This document shows, in pieces, positions 6,782 to 14,035 of a stretch of 26,041 nucleotides of DNA. The notes beneath the pieces are model-generated. The model did not search any database and had not been told where the DNA came from. It saw only the letters and a program-made list of their open reading frames with translations. The translations under genes were made by a program, and so were the position numbers. The number at the start of each line of letters is the position of its first letter. The first letter of the stretch is position 1. The DNA is from JBKPRX01 sp046734795 (GTDB lineage Bacteria > Actinomycetota > Thermoleophilia > Gaiellales > Gaiellaceae), in contig JBKPRX010000075.1 in assembly GCA_046734795.1 (NCBI GenBank), positions 1 to 26,041 of the forward strand. The letters run 5' to 3'.

Positions 6782-7060
6782 GTGACGAAACAAGAGTTCG
6801 TGGCTGAGGTCGCACGGCGGAGCGGGCTTCAGAACCGTGAAGCCGCGAAGGCAGTGGACGCGTTCCTCGAGTCGATCACGGACACACTCAAGAGCGGCGG
6901 CGACGTCTCCTTCACCGGTTTCGGCAAGTTCTCGACGAGCAACCGAGCTGCCCGCCAAGGCGTCAATCCCCGCACGAAAGAGCGCGTTCAGATTCCGGCT
7001 GCCCGAGTGCCGAAGTTCTCGGCCGGCAGTGCGCTGAAGTCCGCCGTCAAGAGCGGCTAG
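6782..7060 (+). CDS. HU-family DNA-binding protein
   Basis: 92 residues, the usual length. A dimeric nucleoid protein that bends DNA with little sequence preference. Signatures are the N-terminal helices (MTKQEFVAEVARRSGL, then EAAKAVDAFLESI), the G-D-V-S-F-T-G-F-G-K-F-S core strand pair, and the arm R-Q-G-V-N-P-R-T-K-E with the intercalating Pro, followed by V-Q-I-P-A-A-R-V-P-K-F. It lacks the long Lys/Ala-rich tail of mycobacterial and streptomycete HupB/HupS. GTG 6782 has AGGAG six bases upstream. It has its own likely promoter and is followed by the strongest intrinsic terminator in the window, so it is probably expressed as a single-gene unit. Confidence 0.95.
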   Translation: MTKQEFVAEVARRSGLQNREAAKAVDAFLESITDTLKSGGDVSFTGFGKFSTSNRAARQGVNPRTKERVQIPAARVPKFSAGSALKSAVKSG

Positions 7061-7088
7061 CTAGGCGTCCGTCTCTCTTCGCTTCCCG

Positions 7089-7135
7089 CGAGGGCCGCGC
7101 CAGTCCATCGGACGGGTCGCGGCCCTCGTCTTTTT
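7089..7135 (+). terminator. Rho-independent terminator after the HU gene
   Basis: An 11-bp perfect stem (CGAGGGCCGCG at 7089-7099 with CGCGGCCCTCG at 7118-7128) has an 18-base loop holding a smaller GTCC/GGAC stem. It is followed directly by TCTTTTT (7129-7135). It ends 20 bases before the pyrF start and so separates the HU and pyrF transcripts. Confidence 0.9.
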
Positions 7136-7142
7136 CCGCCGC

Positions 7143-7148
7143 TAACCT
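7143..7148 (+). promoter_or_regulatory. Putative -10 box, leaderless pyrF
   Basis: TAACCT lies just after the terminator T-run and seven bases before the pyrF ATG (7156). This spacing places transcription start at about the start codon. No Shine-Dalgarno precedes pyrF. The -35 position would fall inside the terminator stem and shows no TTGACA likeness. Confidence 0.5.
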
Positions 7149-7155
7149 CAGGCGG

Positions 7156-8085
7156 ATGGCGCAGGACCTGCAGGCGGAGACGACGGTCGGCCTCGTGCCG
7201 TTCGGCGAACGTGTGGCGATCGCTGTCGAGCGGAAGCGCAGCCAGCTCGTCGTCGGGCTCGATCCGGCGCTTGAGCAGCTTCCTGTGGAGCTTCGCGGCG
7301 AGGCGCATCTCGGTCGCGCCTACGCAGCCGACGCGACGGCTCGCTTCTGCTGCGGGATCGTGGATGCGGTTGCGCCGTACGCCATCGGTGTCAAGCCGCA
7401 GCTCGCGTTCTTCGAGGCGCTCGGCTCGGACGGCATCGCGGCGTTCGAGCGCGTCTGTGCGTACGCGCGCGGTGCAGGGCTCCTCGTGATCGCGGACGGA
7501 AAGCGCGGCGACATCGGCTCGACTGCTCGCGCATACGCAGCCGCGTACCTGGAGACGCGCGACGACGAGCCACCCGTGGCGGACGCGATGACGGCGTACG
7601 CCTACATGGGCCGCGACTCAGTCGAGCCGTTCCTTGCCGCGGCACGCCGGCACGGCTCCGGTCTCTTTTGCATCGTGAAGACGTCCAACAGCGGCGGCGC
7701 CGAGGTGCAGGATCTCGTCCTCTCCGACGGACGCAAGGTCTGGCATCAGGTGGCGGAGCTCGTGCGCGAGTGGGGGGAGGACTTCGTCGGCGAGCACGGC
7801 CTCTCGAGCATCGGCGCCGTTGTCGGCGCGACGTATCCGCGCGAGGTCGCGGAGGCTCGCAAGCTCCTGCCCCAGTCGATCCTGCTCTTGCCGGGCGTCG
7901 GTGCGCAGGGCGGAAGCGCCGCAGATCTCGCCCGCGCGTTCACGAGCGGCCCGGCGAGCGCGCTCGTCGCCGCAGCGCGATCGGTGATCTATGCCTACCG
8001 CTCGGGCGGGGCGGACTGGCGCACGGCTGCCGGCCTCGAAGCCGAGCGACTGGCGCGCGAAGTGTGGACCGTCTCCGGCTGGTAG
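7156..8085 (+). CDS. pyrF: Orotidine 5'-phosphate decarboxylase (type 2 subfamily)
   Basis: 309 residues; decarboxylates OMP to UMP, the last step of de novo UMP synthesis. Its length and motifs match the longer type 2 subfamily found in Actinobacteria and Myxococcus, not the roughly 235-residue E. coli type. The N terminus has L-V-V-G-L-D-P (about 31-37); the catalytic segment is V-I-A-D-G-K-R-G-D-I-G-S-T (about 111-123), with Lys116 and Asp119 in the Lys-x-x-Asp arrangement. D-A-M-T-A-Y-A-Y-M-G-R-D-S-V-E-P and the phosphate-binding L-P-G-V-G-A-Q-G-G follow. ATG 7156 fits the family start, and a TAACCT box seven bases upstream suggests a leaderless transcript. The LysM gene begins at the stop codon, so this gene probably heads the run to guaA. 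Confidence 0.95.
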   Translation: MAQDLQAETTVGLVPFGERVAIAVERKRSQLVVGLDPALEQLPVELRGEAHLGRAYAADATARFCCGIVDAVAPYAIGVKPQLAFFEALGSDGIAAFERVCAYARGAGLLVIADGKRGDIGSTARAYAAAYLETRDDEPPVADAMTAYAYMGRDSVEPFLAAARRHGSGLFCIVKTSNSGGAEVQDLVLSDGRKVWHQVAELVREWGEDFVGEHGLSSIGAVVGATYPREVAEARKLLPQSILLLPGVGAQGGSAADLARAFTSGPASALVAAARSVIYAYRSGGADWRTAAGLEAERLAREVWTVSGW

Positions 8086-8091
8086 GTGCGC

Positions 8092-8433
8092 ATGGCTCCG
8101 CGCGACGAGCTGCGCCGCTGGGTCGCGCCGTTTGCGTTTCTGCTTGCGGTGACGATCGCCGTCGTGCTCGTCCACCGGGCGCTCTCGAAGGACGACACCA
8201 CGCCGCCGGCGCAGACGACGGTCAGCATCGACCGCACGCCCGCACCGGCTCGCAAAGCGCCGCGACGCCGCGCCGCGACGACGAACGGAGCGGAGTACTA
8301 CTCCGTGCAAAGCGGCGACACGTTCGGCACGATCGCGACGCGCTACGGCATCACGATCACGCAGATCGAGTCACTGAACCCGGGCGTCAGCTCGAACGCT
8401 CTCGTGGTCGGGCAGCGGATCCGCGTCAAGTAG
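8092..8433 (+). CDS. LysM-domain membrane protein
   Basis: 113 residues from ATG 8092; a GTG at 8086, directly after the pyrF stop, would add two. GGTAGGTG just upstream is a passable ribosome site for the ATG. Residues about 10-30 (W-V-A-P-F-A-F-L-L-A-V-T-I-A-V-V-L-V) form a signal anchor. A Pro/Ala/Arg-rich linker follows, then a single LysM domain: Y-Y-S-V-Q-S-G-D-T-F-G-T-I-A-T-R-Y-G-I-T, then IESLNPG and ALVVGQRIRVK at the very C terminus. LysM binds N-acetylglucosamine polymers such as peptidoglycan, so the protein probably bridges membrane and wall. No enzyme domain is present. The carboxypeptidase gene follows immediately, so the pair may act together on the wall. The last codons lie in a 12-bp tandem duplication. 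Confidence 0.88.
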   Translation: MAPRDELRRWVAPFAFLLAVTIAVVLVHRALSKDDTTPPAQTTVSIDRTPAPARKAPRRRAATTNGAEYYSVQSGDTFGTIATRYGITITQIESLNPGVSSNALVVGQRIRVK

Positions 8434-8444
8434 CGCGTCAAGTA
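8422..8444. repeat. Tandem 12-bp duplication at the LysM/carboxypeptidase junction
   Basis: CGCGTCAAGTA occurs at 8422-8432 and again at 8434-8444, period 12. The first copy holds the LysM stop (TAG); the second adds an in-phase TAA at 8443-8445. The duplication sits exactly where the next gene's start would be expected. Confidence 0.85.
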
Positions 8445-9584
8445 ACGGGGCGCCGCCTCGCACCGGTCGCGCTGCTCGCGGCGGTCGCACTCGCGGTCGT
8501 CGGCGCAGGCCAGGCGCGCGCAGCAGTCGCTCCTCAGGTCGACGCGCGCGCCTACATCGTCGCGAACGCCGCCACTGGCGACGTGCTCGCGCAATCGAAC
8601 GCGCGCGCTCGAGTACCGATCGCGAGCATCACGAAGCTGATGACGGTCCTCGTCGCGCTCGAGCATCTTCGGCTCGACGACGTCGTCACGGTCTCGCCGG
8701 GACCGGCCGCCGTCGGGGAGTCGACGATCGGCCTACGAGCCGGCGAGCGCCTGTTGGTTCGCGACCTCGTGAAGGGCGCGCTGATCCAGAGCGCCAACGA
8801 CGCGGCGGACGCGCTCGCGTCGGCTGCGTCCGACGGCCGGGTGAGCCGCTTCGTCGCGTGGATGAACGCAAAGGCGGAACGGTTCGGACTCCGCGACACG
8901 CAGTTCGTGCGGCCAGACGGGCTCGACGCGCCCGGCGAGCACTCGAGCGCACGCGACGTCCTTCGGCTCGCGGAGATCGCAATGCACTCGCCGGCGATTC
9001 GCGACGTCGTCGACGAGCGCACCGCGACGATCGGCGGTGGCCGCGTCCTGCACACGTGGAACGACCTCCTGGGCGTCTTTCCCGGTCTCGTCGGCGTCAA
9101 GACCGGGCACACAGACGACGCCGGCTGGTGCGAGGTCGCCGCTGCGCGGCGATCCGGCTACACGATCTATGCCGTCGTCCTCGGCAGCCAGACGCGCGCG
9201 TCGCGGAACGCAGCGGTGTCGGCGCTCCTGAGCTGGGGCGACTCGCAGTTTCGCGTCAGCGAGCTCGTCCGAGGCGGCCGCCCGTACGCCTATGCGAAAC
9301 CGGGCTGGGGCAAGGCGATGGTCCCTTTGGTCGCCGGGCGGTCGCTGACACGGCCTTTCCGAGTCGACCGGCCGCTCGTCCAGCGGATCGTGGCGCCGGC
9401 AAGCGTCTCGCTGCCCGTCCGCCGTGGCCAGCGGTTGGGCCGAATCGAGCTTTGGGAAGGCCGGCGCCTGCTCGGCGTCCGCCCGCTCGTCGCGGCGCGA
9501 GCGGTTTCTCGACCTGGGCTCGGCGGTCGCGTAGCCTTCTATGCGGGTCGGACCGTCCACCACGTTCTTGGGTTCTTCTCGTAG
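8442..9584 (+). CDS. D-alanyl-D-alanine carboxypeptidase (DacA/S11 family), no canonical start codon
   Basis: About 380 residues. A secreted serine enzyme trimming the terminal D-Ala from peptidoglycan stem peptides. All three active-site motifs are present: S-I-T-K (about residues 62-65 from 8442), S-A-N (about 117-119) and K-T-G (about 220-222, in GLVGVKTGHTDDAGW). The N terminus is a signal peptide, TGRRLAPVALLAAVALAVVG ending near AGQARA. The first recognisable codons (gta acg ggg cgc cgc) contain no ATG, GTG or TTG, and none is found in frame within the LysM overlap nearby. The first GTG inside the protein (8580-8582) would delete the signal peptide. I place the start at the GTA (8442), where GTG would be expected; CTG 8472 is an alternative. 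The C-terminal part looks like a small beta domain without a membrane anchor. Confidence 0.88.
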   Translation, partial: VTGRRLAPVALLAAVALAVVGAGQARAAVAPQVDARAYIVANAATGDVLAQSNARARVPIASITKLMTVLVALEHLRLDDVVTVSPGPAAVGESTIGLRAGERLLVRDLVKGALIQSANDAADALASAASDGRVSRFVAWMNAKAERFGLRDTQFVRPDGLDAPGEHSSARDVLRLAEIAMHSPAIRDVVDERTATIGGGRVLHTWNDLLGVFPGLVGVKTGHTDDAGWCEVAAARRSGYTIYAVVLGSQTRASRNAAVSALLSWGDSQFRVSELVRGGRPYAYAKPGWGKAMVPLVAGRSLTRPFRVDRPLVQRIVAPASVSLPVRRGQRLGRIELWEGRRLLGVRPLVAARAVSRPGLGGRVAFYAGRTVHHVLGFFS

Positions 9585-9596
9585 CCCGGCGCCACC

Positions 9597-10553
9597 TTGA
9601 TCGTCACCGTCACACTCAACGCGGCAATCGACCGGACCTTGACCGTGCCGAACTTCCAGCGCGGCCAGCGTCATCGCGCGAGCCAAGGTCTCACGCTCGC
9701 GGGCGGCAAGGGCATCAACGTCGCGCGCGCACTCAAGCATCTCGATGTTCCGGTCGTCGCGACCGGACTTGCAGGCGGGCGAACCGGCACGCGCATCATC
9801 GAAGAGCTGACGTCGGAGGCGATCCTCAACGACTTCGTTCGGATCGCGGACGAGTCGCGCACATCGACGGCAGTCGTCGACCCGACGAGCAACTCGTTCA
9901 CGGAGATCAACGAGTGGGGGCCGGCCGTCACCGCCGAGGAGCTCGAGATGCTCTTCGAGAAGCTCCACTACCTCTCGCGCGGCGCGACGACGGTGGTCTT
10001 CTGCGGTTCTTTGCCGCGTGACGTCGAGGACGACTTCTACGCCGAGGCAATTCGCGACCTGACACGGCGCGGCGTCCAGTGCGTGCTCGACTCGGAGGGA
10101 GTGCCGCTGCGTCTCGGTGTCGAGGCGGAGCCGGCGCTCGTCTCGCCGAACCAACGCGAGGCCGAGGGGCTCGTCGGCCAGGAGTTCAACGACGACGAGG
10201 ACTTTCTGATGGCGCTCGAGACGATCGCCGAGATGGGCGCGCGCAACGTGATCATCACCGAGGCGTCGAGCTGCTTCGCGCTCATTCGTGCGGACCGGAA
10301 GCGCCGCCGCTTTCATGCGGTCGCACCGCGAATCGACCCCGTGTCGTCGGTCGGCGCGGGCGACGTCCTGCTCGCCGGCTACCTCGCAGCAACCGCCGCC
10401 GACCGACCGCCGGACGACGCGCTTCGTGCAGCGGTCGCAGCAGCGGCCGCCTCGACGCTCGAGCTCGGCGCGGGCCGGTTGAACCCGCGCGAAGCAGCCC
10501 GCCAAGTAAGCGCAGTCGAGCTGCGCGAGCTCGAGCTGGCAGAGCTCGACTAG
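9597..10553 (+). CDS. PfkB-family sugar-phosphate kinase (1-phosphofructokinase/tagatose-6-phosphate kinase type)
   Basis: 318 residues, start TTG. The start MIVTVTLNAAIDRTLTVPNF is that of the FruK/LacC/PfkB branch (V-T-L-N-P-A-x-D in most members, N-A-A-I-D here). The first PfkB signature is A-G-G-K-G-I-N-V-A-R-A-L (about 35-46); the second has the ATP-site anion hole and catalytic Asp in S-V-G-A-G-D (Asp about 256). F-C-G-S-L-P is also typical. It phosphorylates a phosphosugar or sugar at a terminal hydroxyl; which substrate is undecided (fructose-1-P, tagatose-6-P or fructose-6-P). No PTS or sugar transporter gene adjoins, which weakens a fructose-PTS role. The TTG is 12 bases after the carboxypeptidase stop with no clear ribosome site, and no better start is visible in frame. 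Confidence 0.88.
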   Translation: MIVTVTLNAAIDRTLTVPNFQRGQRHRASQGLTLAGGKGINVARALKHLDVPVVATGLAGGRTGTRIIEELTSEAILNDFVRIADESRTSTAVVDPTSNSFTEINEWGPAVTAEELEMLFEKLHYLSRGATTVVFCGSLPRDVEDDFYAEAIRDLTRRGVQCVLDSEGVPLRLGVEAEPALVSPNQREAEGLVGQEFNDDEDFLMALETIAEMGARNVIITEASSCFALIRADRKRRRFHAVAPRIDPVSSVGAGDVLLAGYLAATAADRPPDDALRAAVAAAAASTLELGAGRLNPREAARQVSAVELRELELAELD

Positions 10554-10591
10554 CGCGTACGCGCACGGTCTTCGTCGTCGGAACCCGCCGG

Positions 10592-10597
10592 TACAAT
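10592..10597 (+). promoter_or_regulatory. Putative -10 box, leaderless guaB
   Basis: TACAAT, the closest match to TATAAT in this set, ends six bases before the guaB ATG (10604). No Shine-Dalgarno is present in the 50 bases between the preceding stop and guaB. Both observations point to a leaderless transcript. Confidence 0.55.
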
Positions 10598-10603
10598 TGT
10601 GAG

Positions 10604-12115
10604 ATGGCGGAGCTGGAACTCGCTCAGCGAGACATCGAACGGCTCCTCGCCCTCGAGGAGAAGTTCGCAAAAGAAGGCCTGACCTTCGATGACGTCCTTC
10701 TTCAGCCCGCCGAGTCGCACGTCCTTCCGAACGACGTCTCGACGCGCACGCAGTTGACGCCGCGCATCTCGCTCGCGATCCCGATCGTCTCCGCCGCGAT
10801 GGACACGGTGACCGAGGCGCGACTCGCGATCGCGCTCGCGCGCGTCGGCGGCATCGGCATCGTGCACCGCAACCTTTCGATCGCCGACCAGGTCGCCGAG
10901 ATCGACAAGGTGAAGCGCTCCGAGTCCGGGATGATCGTGGAGCCGGTGACGCTGCCGGCCGATGCGCCCGTCTCGGCGGCCCTCGAGCTGATGGCGCGCT
11001 ACAAGGTCTCCGGCGTGCCGATCACCGACGAGGAGGGTGTCCTCGTCGGGATCCTCACGAACCGCGATCTTCGTTTCGAGAACGACACGAAGCAGCCGGT
11101 GTCGACGCTGATGACCTCGCGCGATCTCGTCACGGCGCCCGTCGGCACGACATTGGAGGAAGCAACCGACATCCTTCACCGGCACAAGATCGAGAAGCTT
11201 CCGGTCGTCGACGAGCACGGACGCCTGCGGGGACTCATCACCGTGAAGGACATCCAGAAGCGCATCCAGTATCCCGACGCGACGAAGGACGATCGCGGAC
11301 GGCTGCGCGTGGGCGCTGCCGTCGGTGTCGGCCCGGACGCGGTCGAGCGCGCCGAGGCGCTCGCCGCTGCGGGTGCAGACGTGCTCGTCGTCGATACGGC
11401 GCACGGCCACTCGGAAGGCGTAATCGAGATGGTGCGGCGGCTGAAGGGCTTGCTCGACGTCGAGCTCGTCGCCGGGAACATTGCGACGCCGGAAGCGACG
11501 CAAGCGCTCATCGACGCAGGTGCGGATGCGATCAAGATCGGAATCGGCCCAGGCTCGATCTGCACGACGCGCGTCGTTGCGGGAGTCGGCATCCCGCAGG
11601 TAACGGCGGTCTACGACTGCTCGCGCGTTGCTGCGCGAAACGGCATCCCGGTCGTCGCAGACGGCGGCATGACCTCGTCCGGCGACATCGCGAAAGCGAT
11701 CGCAGCCGGCGCTGACGCCGTCATGGCGGGCTCGATGCTCGCCGGCGTCGAGGAGGCGCCAGGCGACGTGATCCTGCTGCAGGGCGAGCGCTTCAAGGAG
11801 TACCGCGGCATGGGCTCGATCGGCGCGATGAAGGCGCGCGGATACTCGAAGGACCGCTACTTCCAGAACGACGTCGAAGACGTCGACAAGCTCGTGCCCG
11901 AAGGCATCGAAGGACGGATCCCGTACAAGGGCCCGCTGCAGAACGTCGTCTACCAGCTCGTCGGCGGGTTGCGTCAGGCGATGGGGTACTGCGGCGCGCC
12001 GACGATCGAGGCGATGAAGTCGGCGAAGTTCGTGCGCATCACGGGCGCGGGCTTGCGCGAATCGCATCCGCACAACGTGACGATCACGAAGGAGGCGCCG
12101 AACTATCGGCGCTGA
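10604..12115 (+). CDS. guaB: IMP dehydrogenase
   Basis: 503 residues, full length. NAD-dependent oxidation of IMP to XMP, the first committed step to GMP. The catalytic TIM barrel begins with LTFDDVLLQPAES near residue 26 and is interrupted by a CBS-domain pair (about 110-225; V-S-G-V-P-I-T-D and K-L-P-V-V-D mark the two repeats). The active-site loop is G-I-G-P-G-S-I-C-T-T-R with the nucleophile Cys about 320. V-V-A-D-G-G-M (IMP binding), Y-R-G-M-G-S-I-G-A-M and the C-terminal S-H-P-H-N-V are also present. ATG 10604 puts the N terminus 25 residues before the barrel, within family range. guaA follows after 43 bases that contain a strong hairpin, so the two guanine genes may be coupled but separately tuned. 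Confidence 0.97.
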   Translation: MAELELAQRDIERLLALEEKFAKEGLTFDDVLLQPAESHVLPNDVSTRTQLTPRISLAIPIVSAAMDTVTEARLAIALARVGGIGIVHRNLSIADQVAEIDKVKRSESGMIVEPVTLPADAPVSAALELMARYKVSGVPITDEEGVLVGILTNRDLRFENDTKQPVSTLMTSRDLVTAPVGTTLEEATDILHRHKIEKLPVVDEHGRLRGLITVKDIQKRIQYPDATKDDRGRLRVGAAVGVGPDAVERAEALAAAGADVLVVDTAHGHSEGVIEMVRRLKGLLDVELVAGNIATPEATQALIDAGADAIKIGIGPGSICTTRVVAGVGIPQVTAVYDCSRVAARNGIPVVADGGMTSSGDIAKAIAAGADAVMAGSMLAGVEEAPGDVILLQGERFKEYRGMGSIGAMKARGYSKDRYFQNDVEDVDKLVPEGIEGRIPYKGPLQNVVYQLVGGLRQAMGYCGAPTIEAMKSAKFVRITGAGLRESHPHNVTITKEAPNYRR

Positions 12116-12135
12116 AACGGCGGCGACGACGACGG

Positions 12136-12161
12136 CACCGGTTCGCGAAAGCGAACCGGTG
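12136..12161 (+). promoter_or_regulatory. 11-bp GAAA-capped hairpin enclosing the guaA start codon
   Basis: CACCGGTTCGC (12136-12146) pairs perfectly with GCGAACCGGTG (12151-12161) across a GAAA tetraloop. The last three bases of the 3' arm (12159-12161) are the guaA GTG. No T-tract follows, so it does not look like a simple terminator. It could slow guaA translation or mark an RNA processing site between guaB and guaA. Confidence 0.7.
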
Positions 12162-13736
12162 GAGGGACTTCGGGGGAATCGGGAGATTGCCCCGGAGCAG
12201 GAGCGAGACAGGCCGGTCCTCGTCGTCGATCTCGGCGGGCAGTACTCACAGCTGATCGCGCGCCGCATTCGCGAGTGCCGCGTCTATTCCGAGCTCGTCG
12301 GCCACAAGGCCTCGCCGGAAGAGATCGCGGCACGCAACCCGTACGCACTCGTTCTCTCCGGCGGCCCGGCGTCTGTCTACGCGGACGGCGCGCCGCATGT
12401 CGACCCAGGCATCTTCGACCTTGGCATCCCGACGCTCGGCATCTGTTACGGCATGCAGCTGATGGCGCTGCAGCTCGGCGGCCGCGTCGACCGCACCGGC
12501 GTCTCGGAGTTCGGCAAGACCGACCTTCGCGCGAACGAGTCGACGTTGCTTCGCGGCACGCCTTCGGAGCAGACGGTGTGGATGTCGCATCGCGACTCCG
12601 TCGTCGCCCCGCCCGAGGGCGCGGTTGTCGTCGCGGGTTCCCAGTCGACGCCGATCGCGGCCTTCGAAGAGCCCGAGCGCAAGCTCTACGGCGTCCAGTT
12701 CCATCCCGAGGTCGTGCACACGCCGCACGGGATGGACGTGCTCCGGAACTTCCTGCACGAGATCGCGCACGCGCCGTCCGCCTGGACGCCCGCAGCAGTG
12801 ATCGAAGAACAGATCGAGCGCATCCGTGCAGAGGTCGGTACGGAGCGGGTTCTGTGCGCACTCTCCGGTGGCGTCGACTCTGCGGTTGCAGCGCTGCTCG
12901 TTCACCGCGCGATCGGCGACCAGCTGACGTGCGTCTTCGTCGATCACGGTCTCCTGCGGAAGAACGAAGCCGCGCAGGTGGTGGAGACTTTCGGCGGTCG
13001 CTTCCACGTGCCGCTCGTGCACGTCGACGCTTCCGCCCGCTTTCTCGAGGCGCTCGGCGGTATCGAAGATCCCGAAGAGAAGCGCAAGCGAATCGGCCGC
13101 GAATTCATTCGCGTCTTCGAGGAGGAAGCGCGAAAGCTCGGTGACACTCGCTGGCTCGTGCAAGGAACGCTGTACTCCGACGTCATCGAGTCCGGTGGGA
13201 CCGACGGCGTCGCGGCGACGATCAAATCGCACCACAACGTCGGCGGCCTGCCCGACGACATGCAGATGGAGCTCGTCGAGCCGCTGCGTCTGCTCTTCAA
13301 GGACGAAGTGCGCCGCGTCGGCGAGGAGCTCGGAATGCCAGAGCGGATGGTCTGGCGGCAGCCGTTTCCGGGCCCCGGCCTTGCGATCCGCATCATCGGC
13401 GACGTCACGGCGGAGCGGCTCGAGATCCTTCGCGAAGCCGATGCGATCCTGCTCGAAGAAGTCCGGCGCGCCGGCCTCTATCGCGAGCTCTGGCAATCGT
13501 TTGCGGTCCTGCCCGCGATCCGTTCCGTCGGCGTGCAAGGCGACGAGCGGACGTACGGCTATCCGATCGCGATCCGTGCGGTGACGAGTGACGACGCGAT
13601 GACCGCCGACTGGGCCCGCTTGCCGTACGAGCTTCTCGAGATCGTCTCTGCGCGTCTCGTGAACGAGATCCCAGGCGTGAACCGAGTCGTGCTCGACGTG
13701 ACGTCGAAGCCGCCGGCGACGATCGAGTGGGAATAG
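12159..13736 (+). CDS. guaA: GMP synthase (glutamine-hydrolysing)
   Basis: 525 residues. Converts XMP to GMP with ATP and glutamine. Domains in order: class I GATase (about 18-205) with G-I-C-Y-G (Cys96) and F-H-P-E-V (His182, Glu184); ATP-pyrophosphatase (about 212-400) with the PP-loop S-G-G-V-D-S (236-241); and the C-terminal dimerisation domain with PFPGPGLAIRIIG and the terminal T-S-K-P-P-A-T-I-E-W-E that binds XMP. The family usually starts a few residues before R-P-V-L-V-V-D; here a 17-residue lead (MEGLRGNREIAPEQERD) precedes it. GTG 12159 is the only ATG/GTG/TTG in frame between the guaB stop and that block, and it is sealed in a hairpin. ATT 12186 is a much less likely alternative. 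Confidence 0.96.
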   Translation: MEGLRGNREIAPEQERDRPVLVVDLGGQYSQLIARRIRECRVYSELVGHKASPEEIAARNPYALVLSGGPASVYADGAPHVDPGIFDLGIPTLGICYGMQLMALQLGGRVDRTGVSEFGKTDLRANESTLLRGTPSEQTVWMSHRDSVVAPPEGAVVVAGSQSTPIAAFEEPERKLYGVQFHPEVVHTPHGMDVLRNFLHEIAHAPSAWTPAAVIEEQIERIRAEVGTERVLCALSGGVDSAVAALLVHRAIGDQLTCVFVDHGLLRKNEAAQVVETFGGRFHVPLVHVDASARFLEALGGIEDPEEKRKRIGREFIRVFEEEARKLGDTRWLVQGTLYSDVIESGGTDGVAATIKSHHNVGGLPDDMQMELVEPLRLLFKDEVRRVGEELGMPERMVWRQPFPGPGLAIRIIGDVTAERLEILREADAILLEEVRRAGLYRELWQSFAVLPAIRSVGVQGDERTYGYPIAIRAVTSDDAMTADWARLPYELLEIVSARLVNEIPGVNRVVLDVTSKPPATIEWE

Positions 13737-13754
13737 CGCGGCTGCGCGCCGCGC
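13736..13754. terminator. Possible bidirectional hairpin between convergent guaA and acyP
   Basis: GCGCGGC (13736-13742) pairs with GCCGCGC (13748-13754) across five bases, filling the space between the guaA stop and the stop of the convergent acylphosphatase gene. There is no T-tract on either side, so intrinsic termination is uncertain. Confidence 0.35.
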
Positions 13755-14018
13755 CTAACGCACCTCGAACGACGCAGCGCCGACCGGGTCGCTGTCGACG
13801 ATCTCCACGTCGTCAACCGACGCACCGCGCGGCCCCGTGCGGCAGAAGCGAACCAGTGCGTCCACCGCCTCGGGCTCGCCCTCGAGAACCGCTTCGACCG
13901 TTCCGTCGGGAAGGTTGCGGACCCACCCGTTCACGCCGTGCGTGCGCGCGGCGCGTTCGACGGCGTAGCGGAAGCCGACGCCCTGAACGCGTCCGCGCAC
14001 GATCACGTGCTTCGTCAC
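13755..14018 (-). CDS. acyP: Acylphosphatase
   Basis: 87 residues, typical for this small ferredoxin-like alpha/beta enzyme that hydrolyses acyl phosphates such as acetyl or carbamoyl phosphate. The signature G-R-V-Q-G-V-G-F-R-Y places the phosphate-binding Arg at 17; the second motif G-W-V-R-N-L-P-D-G-T-V-E contains the catalytic Asn at 35. The start is GTG at 14018, and the upstream bases are the shared divergent promoter (TAGCCT six bases before the GTG on this strand). It converges on guaA with 18 bases between stops. Confidence 0.95.
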   Translation of the reverse strand: MTKHVIVRGRVQGVGFRYAVERAARTHGVNGWVRNLPDGTVEAVLEGEPEAVDALVRFCRTGPRGASVDDVEIVDSDPVGAASFEVR

Positions 14019-14023
14019 GCGCG

Positions 14024-14030
14024 TAGGCTA
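14024..14030. promoter_or_regulatory. Shared, near-symmetric -10 element for acyP and the glycosylase gene
   Basis: Only 17 bases separate the two GTG start codons. The plus strand reads TAGGCT (14024-14029), six bases before the GTG at 14036. The minus strand reads TAGCCT (14030 down to 14025), six bases before the GTG at 14018. The two boxes overlap by five bases. No ribosome site can fit on either side, so both mRNAs should be leaderless. Confidence 0.55.
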
Positions 14031-14035
14031 GACCG

